Source: Vreelandella olivaria
Lineage (GTDB): Bacteria > Pseudomonadota > Gammaproteobacteria > Pseudomonadales > Halomonadaceae
Direction: 5' to 3'
Length of the DNA: 64,000 nt
Assembly (NCBI RefSeq): GCF_023507745.1
Contig: NZ_JALPZO010000123.1
Span: 62,001 to 126,000 of the forward strand
Shown here: positions 25,715-37,238 of the stretch, in pieces
How the letters are laid out: each line of letters opens with the position of its first letter
Position numbering within the stretch: position 1 is the first letter of the stretch
The notes under the pieces: generated by a model
Seen by the model: only the letters and a program-made list of their open reading frames with translations
What the model was told of the DNA's origin: nothing
The model's database searches: none
Made by a program: the position numbers and the translations under genes

Positions 25715-28700
25715 AGCGATCGTTTCCATGTCATGTAACGTCATGGGTCGCCCAAACAGATAGCCCTGATACGCATAGCAACCATGGGCCTGCAACCATG
25801 CCTGTTGCTCGCCCGTTTCGACACCTTCGGCAATCACATCCAGATTTAAGCTTTTCGCCAAGGCAATGGTACTTTCGACAATGGCCGCATTGGCATTGCT
25901 GATTAATACCTGTTGCACAAACGACTTATCGATTTTCAGCTGGTCCAGCGGTAGCTGAGCAAGGTAGGCCAGTGACGAGTAGCCCGTACCAAAATCATCC
26001 AGGGAGAAGCGTACCTCTTTGGCTTTGAGGCTTAGCATTTTATCGCGGACATCCTCTTGTGCTTCCACAAAAAGTGATTCAGTTACCTCCAGCTTCAGCC
26101 GATGTAACGGCGCATGGGCCTGCGCAAATATGCTCTCCACGCGCGTTAAAAAATCAGCGTCGCGAAACTGAACCGGGCTAATATTCACCGACATCGTCAA
26201 TTCACCAAGCCGGGAGTCCGTGGCCCAGCGAGATAATAATCGGCATGCCTCTCTTAACACCCACTCACCAACCTCATTGATCAGCCCGGTGGTTTCCAGC
26301 AGTGGAATAAACTCTCCGGGTGCTACCAGCCCCCGCCTGGGGTGATACCAGCGTAACAGCGCTTCCACTCCCGTCAGTTGTCCCAGATGGTTTACCTGAG
26401 GCTGAAAGTAAAGCTGCCACTGCTCACTCACCACGGCCTGACGCAAATCAGCCTCCAGCTTCACACGAGCCAGTAGTTCTGCCTGCATATAAGGGTCAAA
26501 AAAGCGCAGGCTCTTGCGGCCATCACTTTTCGCTTGGGATAGCGCCATATCCACCTGTTGCAGGTAGTCATCCACGCTATGCTGACAGCTACGCATAATG
26601 GCCACCCCAATTCGTGCAGTGATGATGACGGTCTCATCCGCAAGTACAAATGGCTCACTTAACGTTGCCAGTAGCTTCCTGGCAATACCTTCCGCCAGAC
26701 GGTTCGTTTGTCCAAGATTGCTATCAACCCCCTCAATTAATACTGCAAATTCGTCGCCCCCCAAACGGGCCAGCGTATCGGTGTCGCGCAGCATCTGCCT
26801 CAACCTGCGCGCAATGGCTTGTAACAATTGATCGCCTGAGCAGTGGCCCAGGGTGTCATTAATCTGCTTAAAGCTATCAATATCAATCAGCATCAGCACA
26901 CCACAGCGCTGATGGCGATTCATCTCCTTTAACGCAGCCTCCATACGGTCCATAAACAACCGCCGGTTGGCAAGGCCCGTCAGAGGGTCGTAAAACGCCA
27001 ACTGGTGAATCTCCTGCTCCGCTGCTTTACGTTCGCTGATATCGCTGATCGTAGCCACGTAATGGGTTAAAACACCCTCATCGTTATAGATAGAACTGAT
27101 CGTTAACCACTCGGGGAAGAGTTCGCCATCCTTACGCTGATTCCAGATTTCCCCTTCCCAATTGCCTGTCTCAATGACACGCTTCCATAAATAACGATAA
27201 AACGACGCACCATGTTGACCCGAACTGAACATACGAGGGTTTTTACCGATGACCTCAGCTTCGCTGTAACCAGTAATGCGTTCAAAGGTATCGTTTACTT
27301 TTAAAATGGCACCATTGGCATCGGTAATCAGAATGCCCATGTGCGTTTGAAACGCTACAGCAGCAATTCTCAACTCCGCCTGAATACTTTTCTCTTCGGT
27401 AATGTCGCGGGTCACAGCAAGTACACCGCTAAAATGGCCGCTGGCGTCGCTAAGCGGGCTGACAGTGGACTGAAAGTAGCGTGGCTGCTCTGCAATCGTG
27501 AGTGGATAATCAAAGGTTTCTGATTTGTGCAGTTGCTGGACACGCTGAAAAACCACTGCCAGGGCACGCGTTAAGCTTTGCGGCAAAACCTCGGAGAAGT
27601 GCTTACCCAATATGTCCTGGCTATCCACAAACAGCTTTTGGCGGTCAATCGTATGGATATAGGTAAAGTGCCCCTGCTCATCAAATACAAATATCTGATC
27701 TTGAATGGAATTGACCAGCGCATCCATCCGGGCTTCACGCTCTTGTGCCTGGGCACGGGCCTGCTCACGCTCCTCAATACGCTTTTGAAGCTGATCCGCC
27801 AATCCCAATCGGTTTAAGTAATGGCGTAGCCCCCAGGCACCGAGTAACGCAATGACCCCCATAATAAGCCCCAGAATCATTGCCCTCTGCCGCCACCCCG
27901 CCAATAACAGATGGGTATCAATACCCACGACGGCCAACACCGGATACTCTTCACCCACACGCTGCATATAGAAAAGGCGATCACGACCATCAATGGGCGA
28001 CGCCATAGTGAAGGTTTGGAAGGCCTCTCCGCTGGCTAACCAGCGCTGGGTGTCAGGATCATTAACCTGACTGCCTATTGTAATGTGTTCATCAGGTATG
28101 GGATTCCTGGCAATCACTCTAAGATTAGTGTCCACCAGCGCAATGCTCTCACCTTCATCAACACTCATTTGCAACAGCGCATCAGCGAAAATTTGCGGCA
28201 CGATGCGGGACACCGTCAAGCCTGCAAACTGGCCATTGGCATCATTTAAACGGTGCCCGTGATACAGATAGAAGCGCTGATCCTCGGCTGACTGAGACAT
28301 CGGCGTCACTTTACTTGGCTGTTCACCATGTTTGAAACTGCTAAAGAAGTCAGTATCACTGAAATCTGTTCCTATATGACGGCTTTTGCTGCTACTCCAA
28401 GCGCGCCCATCGGCATCCAGTACAATCACCATGTCAATCAGCGGCACATATTGGGTCAGGCTTTCCAGCGCACGCTGCATAACCCTACTGTCCCGTTGTT
28501 GCGGCCATCCCTGTATCGCCAGCAGCTCAGCCAGACTGAACAGTGCCTGCTCACTCTGCCCTAACACTCCTTTCGTCCACTCCGCCACCACATTAGCGCG
28601 AGCGACTGCACGAGACTCAGCGGCCTGCATCTCTTGGCGATACTGAACGTTCAGCAACCAGCCAAACAGCACCATCATGACGAAAAGAGCCACAATATAA

Positions 28701-28786
28701 AGGGTAACAGCCCCGCTCCGCGGGTGGTGGTTATGGCGTGATGCCTCGTCGATATTTGTTAGTTCATTACCATGTGAAGCGGACAT
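25697..28786 (-). CDS. Membrane sensor with PAS, GGDEF and EAL domains
   Basis: Cyclic di-GMP turnover protein of about 1029 residues. A membrane helix at about 25-48 and another near 300-320 flank a periplasmic Cache-like sensor. Two PAS regions follow (about 355-465 and 475-595). The GGDEF domain has an intact RLGGDEFAVLIEG loop, and the EAL domain begins VEALLRWYHP with later motifs LDDFGTGYSSL and AEGVET. Both catalytic motifs are intact, so it could make or break c-di-GMP. The start is ATG 28786; an adjacent upstream TTG is less likely. It is transcribed alone and divergent from the LysR gene. Confidence 0.92.
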   Translation of the reverse strand: MSASHGNELTNIDEASRHNHHPRSGAVTLYIVALFVMMVLFGWLLNVQYRQEMQAAESRAVARANVVAEWTKGVLGQSEQALFSLAELLAIQGWPQQRDSRVMQRALESLTQYVPLIDMVIVLDADGRAWSSSKSRHIGTDFSDTDFFSSFKHGEQPSKVTPMSQSAEDQRFYLYHGHRLNDANGQFAGLTVSRIVPQIFADALLQMSVDEGESIALVDTNLRVIARNPIPDEHITIGSQVNDPDTQRWLASGEAFQTFTMASPIDGRDRLFYMQRVGEEYPVLAVVGIDTHLLLAGWRQRAMILGLIMGVIALLGAWGLRHYLNRLGLADQLQKRIEEREQARAQAQEREARMDALVNSIQDQIFVFDEQGHFTYIHTIDRQKLFVDSQDILGKHFSEVLPQSLTRALAVVFQRVQQLHKSETFDYPLTIAEQPRYFQSTVSPLSDASGHFSGVLAVTRDITEEKSIQAELRIAAVAFQTHMGILITDANGAILKVNDTFERITGYSEAEVIGKNPRMFSSGQHGASFYRYLWKRVIETGNWEGEIWNQRKDGELFPEWLTISSIYNDEGVLTHYVATISDISERKAAEQEIHQLAFYDPLTGLANRRLFMDRMEAALKEMNRHQRCGVLMLIDIDSFKQINDTLGHCSGDQLLQAIARRLRQMLRDTDTLARLGGDEFAVLIEGVDSNLGQTNRLAEGIARKLLATLSEPFVLADETVIITARIGVAIMRSCQHSVDDYLQQVDMALSQAKSDGRKSLRFFDPYMQAELLARVKLEADLRQAVVSEQWQLYFQPQVNHLGQLTGVEALLRWYHPRRGLVAPGEFIPLLETTGLINEVGEWVLREACRLLSRWATDSRLGELTMSVNISPVQFRDADFLTRVESIFAQAHAPLHRLKLEVTESLFVEAQEDVRDKMLSLKAKEVRFSLDDFGTGYSSLAYLAQLPLDQLKIDKSFVQQVLISNANAAIVESTIALAKSLNLDVIAEGVETGEQQAWLQAHGCYAYQGYLFGRPMTLHDMETIALEMGS

Positions 28787-28977
28787 CAAACATAGGCCTT
28801 ATTCAGGTATCCCATAAAAACAACTGGTACAGTGACAAAAAGCATCGCGGACAATACACCACACTCACATATAAATGGTATCAACCGATAGTGACCCGGT
28901 ATTATTTTGATGTATATCAGGTTTTAGCGTAAGCGACTCGCTTAAAAAAGGGTGATTTTGCGTATCAAGGGGCTGCT

Positions 28978-29880
28978 ATGGCATCGCTGGGCCAAATGAG
29001 CGACTACGAAATACGCTTAGTGCGTATTTTTAAAACCGTGGTGGAGTGCGGAGGTTTTACCGCTGCAGAAACCGCGCTGGGCATCAGCCGCTCTGCCATT
29101 AGCCAGCATATGAATGACCTGGAAGGCAGGCTGGGTTTTTCACTCTGTCAACGGGGGCGCGGTGGATTTAGCCTGACCGAAGAGGGCAAAGAGATTTATC
29201 AGGCAGGCCTGACACTGTTAACCGCACTGGAGACCTTCAGAAGCGACGTCAATGCGCTCCATCATACGGTAAAAGGCGAGCTGAATATCGGTATTACCGA
29301 TAACCTGGTTACACTGCCAGCTATGCATGTCACTCATGCGTTGGCCGAGTTAACCGCGCCGAACCACGCCGTCACTGTCAATATTCATATGGACCCGTCG
29401 GATGCCGTTATTCGCGGCGTAATGGATGGCCACTTGCATGTCGGGGTTGTGCCTGCGGTTAACCTGCCGTCCAGCCTGGAAACGCGGCTGTTATACGATG
29501 AGCCCTCTTACTTATACTGCAGTTCGGAACATCCACTGTTCAATGAACCCGAGGAAGCTCTGGACGTTGCCCAGATTGCCAGCTATCCCGCTATTTCGCC
29601 CCGCTACCCACTACCCAGAGAGGCGCGCCAGGCCCATGACACACTGAACTTGCGCGCCTCCACCTCAGATCGCGAAGGCGCCGCCTTTTTGATTCTCACC
29701 GGACGGTTTATTGGCTTTCTGCCAGAACATGTAGCCCAGCAATGGGTTAATGCCGGTAAAATGCGCGCCTTACACACAGTCTCCCAGCACTACCGCATTC
29801 CGTTTGTACTGATCACCCGCCATGACCGCCGGCCTAATCGTGTCGTCGATGCATTTTTGCAATTGATCAAGGATAACTGA
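28978..29880 (+). CDS. LysR-family transcriptional regulator
   Basis: DNA-binding regulator of 300 residues. The N-terminal helix-turn-helix is at about 13-70 (FTAAETALGISRSAISQHMN, then LEGRLGFSLCQR). It is followed by a substrate-binding-type sensor domain to the end. AGGGG precedes the ATG at a proper distance. The gene is divergent from the GGDEF-EAL gene and convergent with the NCS1 transporter. It is a candidate regulator for the pyrimidine transporter and catabolic genes next door, but its usual self-divergent target would be the GGDEF-EAL gene. Effector and targets are unknown. Confidence 0.88.
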   Translation: MASLGQMSDYEIRLVRIFKTVVECGGFTAAETALGISRSAISQHMNDLEGRLGFSLCQRGRGGFSLTEEGKEIYQAGLTLLTALETFRSDVNALHHTVKGELNIGITDNLVTLPAMHVTHALAELTAPNHAVTVNIHMDPSDAVIRGVMDGHLHVGVVPAVNLPSSLETRLLYDEPSYLYCSSEHPLFNEPEEALDVAQIASYPAISPRYPLPREARQAHDTLNLRASTSDREGAAFLILTGRFIGFLPEHVAQQWVNAGKMRALHTVSQHYRIPFVLITRHDRRPNRVVDAFLQLIKDN

Positions 29881-29913
29881 CGCGCTTTCTGCCTATATCT
29901 TAAAATGCAACAA

Positions 29914-29931
29914 GCCCGGCAAAGGCCGGGC
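29914..29931. terminator. Hairpin between convergent LysR and NCS1 genes
   Basis: GCCCGGC, loop AAAG, GCCGGGC: a perfect 7-bp GC-rich stem between two convergent stops. A T-run is poor on both sides, so a bidirectional terminator is likely but not certain. Confidence 0.5.
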
Positions 29932-29954
29932 CTGGTATATCAGAAGAGAACCGT

Positions 29955-31472
29955 TCAGCGTGATTCTGTTGCCTCGCTGGCCATAGCCGGAGCTGGCCCG
30001 ACCTGGGAAGAAGATGCCAATGCCACGCTCGCCACATAGTAGATAATGGCTCCAAGTGCTGATCCGGTAAACCAGCCATAATTATAAAACCAGTTCATCG
30101 TACCGGTCAGCAGTGACAGCAGCGTTAGCGCTACCGGCACACCAAAGGCGATAAAGCCAGCCGCATTGACCGCAGGGTAAGCACGGTTATCCATGTAGAG
30201 ACTCGGCACATCCAGGCGCTGCTTTTTAACCAGAAAGTAGTCCACCGCCATAATCCCGGCGATTGGCCCCAGCAAGCTGGAGTACCCCAACAGCCAGTTG
30301 GAGTACATCTGCTCAAGCGACACACCGGCTGGGATGATGCCCGCCGTTTGCATTAAATCGTAGCCCATCAGCAGCACCCCGATGAGGCCCGTCAAGAGTA
30401 CCCCACGGGTCTGGTTGATCCATTTGGGCGCTACGTTTTGGAAGTCATTCGTGGGTGAGACGATATTGGCGGCGGTGTTCGTGGAAAGCGTAGCAATCAC
30501 GATCAGAATCATGGCAACAGCAACCCAGAAAGGGTTGTTGATCATACCGATTAGCGTGACAGGGTCTGCTACCGTTTGCCCCACCAGGGATTCGGATGCC
30601 GCCGTTAACACAACGCCAAGTGCCGCAAAGAAAAACATGGTCATGGGAAGGCCTAATACCTGACCAACAATCTGGTCTTTCTGGCTTTTAGCAAAACGGC
30701 TGAAGTCAGGAATATTCAACGACAGCGTGGCCCAGAACCCCACCATAGCGGTCAACCCCGCAAAGAAGTAGCCATATACTGGCGCGCCCTCAGGCCGCGA
30801 CGGCGGCTGCGCCAGCAGTTCGGTCATCGACATATGCGGCCACGCCCAGAACATCAGCCCCACTGCCACCGCTAACAGTAGCGGCGCGGCCAGTGTTTCC
30901 ATCCACTTGATCGATTCGGCGCCACGAATGACTACATATAAATTCATCGCTCCAAAGAGAAAAAACCCAATCACTTCCCCCATGCCACCCAGCGCCTGCC
31001 AGGGGGGGAAAATCGTTGCAAGCAGCAAGTGAATAGCCAAACCACCGAACATGGTTTGGATACCAAACCAGCCGCAGCCCACCAATGCGCGCACCAGACA
31101 AGGTACGTTCGACCCTAAAATACCAAACGAAGAGCGCAACACCACCGGAAAGGGGATACCAAACTTGGTACCAGGAAAAGCGTTGAGGGTGAGCGGAATC
31201 AGTACAATGATATTCGCCAGCAGAATGGCAAATAATGCTTCACCTACGCTTAAGCCGAAGTAGGCGGTCAGCACGCCCCCAAGCGTATAGGTCGGAATAC
31301 AAATCGACATGCCCACCCACAGCGCTGCAATGTTCCATTTGCTCCAGGTACGTTCGCTGACCTGGGTGGGTGCGATATCCTCGTTAAAGCGGGGACTGTC
31401 GCGCACATCATGGCCTACATCAAGCTCAATTAATCCCTCTCTATCCACCATCTGAGATGTTGCGTCTGTCAT
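29955..31472 (-). CDS. NCS1-family nucleobase/hydantoin:cation symporter
   Basis: Inner-membrane importer of the purine/cytosine permease family, with about twelve hydrophobic segments over 505 residues. The start at ATG 31472 (MTDATSQM) has AGGAG six bases upstream; the frame extends to 31541 without a ribosome site. The N-terminal segment (SERTWSKWNIAALWVGMSIC) and the region around WFGIQTMFGGLAIH are characteristic of NCS1 carriers. The substrate is unknown, but divergent genes for reductive pyrimidine degradation make uracil, thymine or a dihydropyrimidine/hydantoin likely. It is only weakly similar to the CodB permease at 45142, which belongs to the same superfamily. Confidence 0.9.
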   Translation of the reverse strand: MTDATSQMVDREGLIELDVGHDVRDSPRFNEDIAPTQVSERTWSKWNIAALWVGMSICIPTYTLGGVLTAYFGLSVGEALFAILLANIIVLIPLTLNAFPGTKFGIPFPVVLRSSFGILGSNVPCLVRALVGCGWFGIQTMFGGLAIHLLLATIFPPWQALGGMGEVIGFFLFGAMNLYVVIRGAESIKWMETLAAPLLLAVAVGLMFWAWPHMSMTELLAQPPSRPEGAPVYGYFFAGLTAMVGFWATLSLNIPDFSRFAKSQKDQIVGQVLGLPMTMFFFAALGVVLTAASESLVGQTVADPVTLIGMINNPFWVAVAMILIVIATLSTNTAANIVSPTNDFQNVAPKWINQTRGVLLTGLIGVLLMGYDLMQTAGIIPAGVSLEQMYSNWLLGYSSLLGPIAGIMAVDYFLVKKQRLDVPSLYMDNRAYPAVNAAGFIAFGVPVALTLLSLLTGTMNWFYNYGWFTGSALGAIIYYVASVALASSSQVGPAPAMASEATESR

Positions 31473-32077
31473 TTTGTTCTCCTCAGCAGAGCTGTTGCCC
31501 ATCGCATTCACGGTATCAGCCCTCTTTCGAGCAATAAGCATGCCTAAACCAAAGACACTTCCACTAACTCATTGATCAAAAAGCTGACTTATACGACAGA
31601 TATACTCAAACTGTTAGCCTGTTTATTGTTATTCACCAGAGACTTACTAAAAGCCATTAAATAGCGTAGTCGCTTAAACAAAATACGCACCAAAAAGATG
31701 CTTAAAAACGTAAAATATTCTCCATTAATAAAAATAACAATCTGTTTTTTATGAAATAAAAAAATTCACCATGATTGTGCGAACGCTCACCAATATGGTA
31801 AAAAACTCATTAGAAAAAAATAAAAATCTATAAAATCAATTGCTTAAAGCATAACGTTAATTTTTTTAAAATTCCCTTGAAACAACGCGTCATAACAGAC
31901 TATGTTCAAAAAGCTGTCAAACTAGGCAGCTTTTATAAGATAAAAATAAATCACTCGATCCATGCGCTGTTTTGCAACGCAATGGTGCGAATCAAAACAT
32001 CTGCACGCCACGTGACCGGTGACATACCGACATGCGCCCGCATGCGGTTGGCGCGTATGACATGAGAGGGCTTTTGC
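31473..32077. promoter_or_regulatory. AT-rich divergent control region of transporter and pyrimidine genes
   Basis: About 600 bases without a gene and much richer in A and T than the surroundings. A candidate sigma-70-type promoter for the plus-strand genes is TTGAAA at 31877-31882, an 18-base spacer, and TATGTT at 31901-31906. Just after it, AAAAGCTG (31909-31916) and CAGCTTTT (31927-31934) form an 8-bp inverted repeat around ten bases, which may be an operator or a small leader hairpin. No sigma-54 GG-N10-GC element was found here. Confidence 0.4.
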
Positions 32078-32944
32078 ATGCAGAAAATGAAAATTGGCCT
32101 AATACAAATGGGCCTGAAAACCAGTACTGACCTGGATCCCGCCACGATTCGCGACACCATGAACGAAGCGCATCTACCGCTGATTCAACAGGCCGCCGAA
32201 CAGGGTGTACAGGTGCTCTGCTTCCAGGAAGTGTTTAACCAACCCTATTTCTGCCCCAGCCAGGATAGTAAATGGTACGCCGCCTCCGAGCGGGTACCCG
32301 ATGGCCCCACCTGTCAGATGATGCAGAAGCTCGCTGCCGAGCATCATATGGTGATCATTGTTCCTGTCTATGAAGAGACCGAAACCGGGGTTTATTACAA
32401 CACCGCAGCGGTGTTTGATGCCGATGGTAGTTTTCTGGGTAAGTATCACAAAACCCATATTCCCCAGGTAGCGGGTTTTTGGGAAAAATTCTTCTTTAAA
32501 CCGGGCACCTCCAACTGGCCTGTCTTTGATACCGCCTACGGCAAAATTGGCGTGTATATCTGCTATGACCGTCACTTTCCTGAAGGCTGGCGAGCGCTGG
32601 CGCTCAACGGTGCCGAAGTGATTTTTAACCCTTCCGCTACCGTAGCAGGACTTTCCCAATACCTGTGGGAACTTGAACAACCCGCCTCCGCTGCCGCCAA
32701 TGGCTGCTTTATCGCCGCGATCAACCGCGTTGGCACTGAAGCACCGTGGAATATCGGCGACTTTTACGGCTCCAGCTATATCGTTAATCCCCGCGGAAAA
32801 ATCGAAGCCCAGGCCAGCGAGACGGAAGACGAGTTGCTGGTACACGAAATCAATTTGGACATGGTGCGCGAGGTGCGCAACAACTGGCAGTTCTTCCGTG
32901 ACCGTCGCCCTGAGACCTACACCCGCCTGACCAACGGTGAGTAA
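32078..32944 (+). CDS. Beta-ureidopropionase (nitrilase superfamily)
   Basis: Third step of reductive pyrimidine degradation: hydrolysis of N-carbamoyl-beta-alanine (or the methyl form from thymine) to beta-alanine, carbon dioxide and ammonia. The 288 residues hold the nitrilase triad: Glu51 in FQEVF, Lys125 in KYHKTHIPQ and Cys162 in YICYDRHFPEGWR. The N-terminus MKIGLIQMGLKTSTD and the length are those of bacterial beta-ureidopropionases. It is the first gene of the pyd-type cluster, 15 bases before the dihydropyrimidinase. The close paralogue at 57981 belongs to a different branch (D-carbamoylase). Identification relies strongly on context plus overall sequence pattern. Confidence 0.88.
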   Translation: MQKMKIGLIQMGLKTSTDLDPATIRDTMNEAHLPLIQQAAEQGVQVLCFQEVFNQPYFCPSQDSKWYAASERVPDGPTCQMMQKLAAEHHMVIIVPVYEETETGVYYNTAAVFDADGSFLGKYHKTHIPQVAGFWEKFFFKPGTSNWPVFDTAYGKIGVYICYDRHFPEGWRALALNGAEVIFNPSATVAGLSQYLWELEQPASAAANGCFIAAINRVGTEAPWNIGDFYGSSYIVNPRGKIEAQASETEDELLVHEINLDMVREVRNNWQFFRDRRPETYTRLTNGE

Positions 32945-32956
32945 CGCGAGGAGTAA

Positions 32957-34399
<1,443 letters not shown>

Positions 34400-34435
34400 T
34401 CGACGTCTCGACGCTGTTACTTTTGGAGAAAGACC

Positions 34436-35815
34436 GTGACCCATCCACTTGATTACCTGCCCAGCGCAAAAGAGGTCGGCACTTACGACCCGGACACGCT
34501 GACCAACAACTTTAGCGACCTCCACCCACCGTTAACCCAACGCCAGGCGATGATCGAAAGTCAGCGCTGCCTCTACTGCTTTGACGCCCCCTGTGTCGAG
34601 GCTTGCCCTTCGGATATCGATATCCCGAGCTTTATCCGCCAAATCAGCGAAAACAACATCAATGGCGCAGCAGAGACCATTCTGGAGGCCAATATCCTCG
34701 GCGGCAGCTGCGCCAGGGTATGTCCGACAGAAATACTCTGCGAGCGCAGTTGCGTGCGTAACCACGACGCCGAGTGCCAACCGGTATTGATTGGCCTGTT
34801 GCAACGCCACGCCACCGACCACATGCACTTTGAACAGCACCCGTTTAAGCGCGCCGCCAGTACTGGCCGCCATATTGCGGTGGTGGGTGCAGGCCCGGCA
34901 GGACTCTCCTGCGCCCACCGGCTGGCCATGCTGGGCCACCAGGTAACGATTTTTGAAGCTGAGCAAAAACCCGGTGGACTGAACGAGTACGGTATTGCGC
35001 GCTACAAAATGACCGATGATTTTGCCCGCAAGGAAGTCGCATTCCTGTTGGAGATCGGCGGCATCAACATCCAATACGGCCAGCGCCTGGGCGACAACCT
35101 GGAACTTGCCACCCTGCGCCAGAAGTACGACAGCGTATTTTTAGGTCTGGGACTCGGTACCAGCCGTGCCCTGGGGCTAACCGGCGAAGATGCACCGGGG
35201 CTGATGCCCGCTGTGGATTATATTAAAACGCTACGCCAAACCGACGACCTGGGAATCCTGCCAGTCGCCAAGCGCTGCATTGTGATTGGCGCGGGCAACA
35301 CCGCAATTGATATGGCGACCCAAATGGCCCGTTTGGGCGCCACCGAGGTCACGCTGGTGTATCGCCGTGGTGTGGAGGCAATGCCTGCCACCCACCACGA
35401 GCAGGAAATTGCCAAAACCAACGGCGTACGCATGATCACCTGGGCACAGCCTGATGAGATTCTGCTCGATTCCCAAGGGCATGTAGCAGGTATGCGCTTT
35501 GCCAAAACCCACGAGCAGGCAGGCCGCCTTGCCCCCACCGGGGAAACCTTCGAGGTTGCCGCCGACGCCATCTTCAAAGCCATTGGCCAAGGCTTTGATA
35601 GCGCCAGTCTACGTGACCCCACTGCGGCCCAATTAGCCCGTGATGGTGAGCGCATACAAGTGGATGAAATGCTGCGCACCTCGCTGCCCGATGTTTACGC
35701 CGGTGGCGATTGCATAAAACCCGGCCAGGATCTCACCGTTCAGGCCGTTCAGCACGGCAAACTGGCAGCCCACGCCATTCATCAGGCGCTTGCCGCCAAG
35801 CAGGAGGCCGCATGA
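34436..35815 (+). CDS. preT: NAD-dependent dihydropyrimidine dehydrogenase subunit PreT
   Basis: Flavoprotein subunit that passes electrons from NAD(P)H to PreA in reducing uracil and thymine. The 459 residues start with a cysteine-rich 4Fe-4S domain (RCLYCFDAPCVEACP, then GGSCARVCPTEILCERSCV). An FAD-binding Rossmann motif (AVVGAGPAGLSCAHRL) follows, then an NADPH motif (VIGAGNTAIDMATQMARLGA). The C-terminal VYAGGDCIKPGQDLTVQAVQ is typical of glutamate-synthase-like small subunits. The start codon is GTG, with GGAG seven bases upstream. It overlaps preA by four bases (ATGA), as expected for two subunits of one enzyme. Confidence 0.93.
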   Translation: MTHPLDYLPSAKEVGTYDPDTLTNNFSDLHPPLTQRQAMIESQRCLYCFDAPCVEACPSDIDIPSFIRQISENNINGAAETILEANILGGSCARVCPTEILCERSCVRNHDAECQPVLIGLLQRHATDHMHFEQHPFKRAASTGRHIAVVGAGPAGLSCAHRLAMLGHQVTIFEAEQKPGGLNEYGIARYKMTDDFARKEVAFLLEIGGINIQYGQRLGDNLELATLRQKYDSVFLGLGLGTSRALGLTGEDAPGLMPAVDYIKTLRQTDDLGILPVAKRCIVIGAGNTAIDMATQMARLGATEVTLVYRRGVEAMPATHHEQEIAKTNGVRMITWAQPDEILLDSQGHVAGMRFAKTHEQAGRLAPTGETFEVAADAIFKAIGQGFDSASLRDPTAAQLARDGERIQVDEMLRTSLPDVYAGGDCIKPGQDLTVQAVQHGKLAAHAIHQALAAKQEAA

Positions 35816-37143
35816 ACACACTTCCCTTTACCCCACCAGGCAAGAAAAACAGCGGAGACAGTGTGGTCAATGGCGTAGACCTGTCGGTGAACTTTGCCGG
35901 TATTAAAGCACCCAACCCGTTTTGGCTGGCCTCGGCCCCTCCCACCGATAAAGCCTACAACGTGGTACGCGCTTATGAAGCGGGCTGGGGCGGCGTGGTA
36001 TGGAAAACCCTCGGTGAAGAGCCACCTGCGGTGAACGTCTCTTCCCGCTATTCCGCCCACTATGGCAAAAACCGTGAGGTGATTGGCTTTAATAATATCG
36101 AACTGATTACCGATCGCTCGCTGGAGGTAAACCTTCAAGAGATCACCCAGGTGAAGAAGGATTGGCCCGATCGCGCACTGATTGTGTCGATTATGGTGCC
36201 CTGCGTTGAGGAGGCCTGGGCCTACATTCTACCGCTGGTCGAAGCCACCGGCGCCGATGGCATCGAGCTTAACCTGGGCTGCCCTCACGGTATGCCGGAG
36301 CGTGGTATGGGCGCAGCGGTAGGCCAAAACCCGGACCTGATCGAGAAAGTGACCTACTGGTGTAAAAAGCACTACTCCAAACCGGTGATCGTCAAACTGA
36401 CGCCCAACATCACCGATATTCGCGTGGGTGCCCAGGCAGCGCTGCGGGGCGGTGCCGATGCGGTCTCGCTGATTAACACCATCAACTCCATCACCAGCAT
36501 CGACCTGGACAATATGGTCGCCAAACCTACGGTAGGGCACCAAAGCACCCACGGCGGTTACTGTGGCAGCGCCGTAAAGCCCATCGCACTGAACATGGTA
36601 GCGGAAATTGCCCGCGACCCAGCAACTCCAACGCTGCCCATTTCCGGCATTGGTGGCATTGCCACCTGGCGGGATGCGGCGGAGTTTATTGCCCTGGGCG
36701 CGGGCAGCGTACAGGTGTGTACCGCCGCAATGCTCAATGGCTTTCGTATTGTGGAGGAGATGAAAGATGGCCTCTCCCGCTGGATGGCGGAAAAGGGCTA
36801 TGACTCCATTGACGCGTTCTCCCGCAAAGCGGTGCCACAAACGACGGACTGGAAGCACCTGGATATTAATTTCAAAACCATTGCTCACATCGACCAGGAT
36901 CTGTGTATTGAGTGTGGCCGCTGCTATATCGCCTGCGAGGATACCTCTCACCAGTCGATTGCCAAACTCACCGAGGAAGGTGCTCGCCGCTACGAGGTAA
37001 TTGAAGAGGAGTGTGTGGGCTGTAACCTGTGCCAGATCACCTGTCCGGTGGAAAACTGCATTACGATGGTGCCCCAGGAAACCGGCAAGCCCTTCCTCGC
37101 CTGGGATAACGACCCACGCAATCCCTTCCGGGTCGCGTCTTAA
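35812..37143 (+). CDS. preA: NAD-dependent dihydropyrimidine dehydrogenase subunit PreA
   Basis: Catalytic FMN subunit that reduces uracil and thymine to their dihydro forms, the first step of the pathway. The 443 residues contain a dihydroorotate-dehydrogenase-like barrel (NPFWLASAPPTDKAYNVVRA; LNLGCPHGMPERGMGA). Two C-terminal 4Fe-4S clusters follow (CIECGRCYIACEDTSH and CVGCNLCQITCPVENC). The real start is ATG 35812, with AGGAGG upstream and overlapping preT; the longer frame from 35710 is a shadow. A strong terminator follows, so the ureidopropionase-hydA-preT-preA block ends here. Confidence 0.95.
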   Translation: MNTLPFTPPGKKNSGDSVVNGVDLSVNFAGIKAPNPFWLASAPPTDKAYNVVRAYEAGWGGVVWKTLGEEPPAVNVSSRYSAHYGKNREVIGFNNIELITDRSLEVNLQEITQVKKDWPDRALIVSIMVPCVEEAWAYILPLVEATGADGIELNLGCPHGMPERGMGAAVGQNPDLIEKVTYWCKKHYSKPVIVKLTPNITDIRVGAQAALRGGADAVSLINTINSITSIDLDNMVAKPTVGHQSTHGGYCGSAVKPIALNMVAEIARDPATPTLPISGIGGIATWRDAAEFIALGAGSVQVCTAAMLNGFRIVEEMKDGLSRWMAEKGYDSIDAFSRKAVPQTTDWKHLDINFKTIAHIDQDLCIECGRCYIACEDTSHQSIAKLTEEGARRYEVIEEECVGCNLCQITCPVENCITMVPQETGKPFLAWDNDPRNPFRVAS

Positions 37144-37150
37144 GCGTACT

Positions 37151-37184
37151 TACCGCCCTCATGTAGTGAGGGCGGTAGCGTTTT
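37151..37184 (+). terminator. Rho-independent terminator after preA
   Basis: TACCGCCCTCA, loop TGTAG, TGAGGGCGGTA: a perfect 11-bp stem starting eight bases after the preA stop, followed by GCGTTTTA. It closes the pyrimidine operon. Confidence 0.85.
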
Positions 37185-37238
37185 ATGCAACACACCGTTC
37201 CTTCATGCTATGGCGACAAACCCTCTCTTCCCTGAGAA

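Noticed and set aside
32174..32845. Long minus-strand open frame (223 codons) inside the ureidopropionase gene
   Set aside because: It is the shadow of a well-supported gene; its product has no recognisable motif and no ribosome site.
36229..36951. Minus-strand open frame of 240 codons inside preA
   Set aside because: Antisense to a clear enzyme gene; composition follows the opposite-strand codons.
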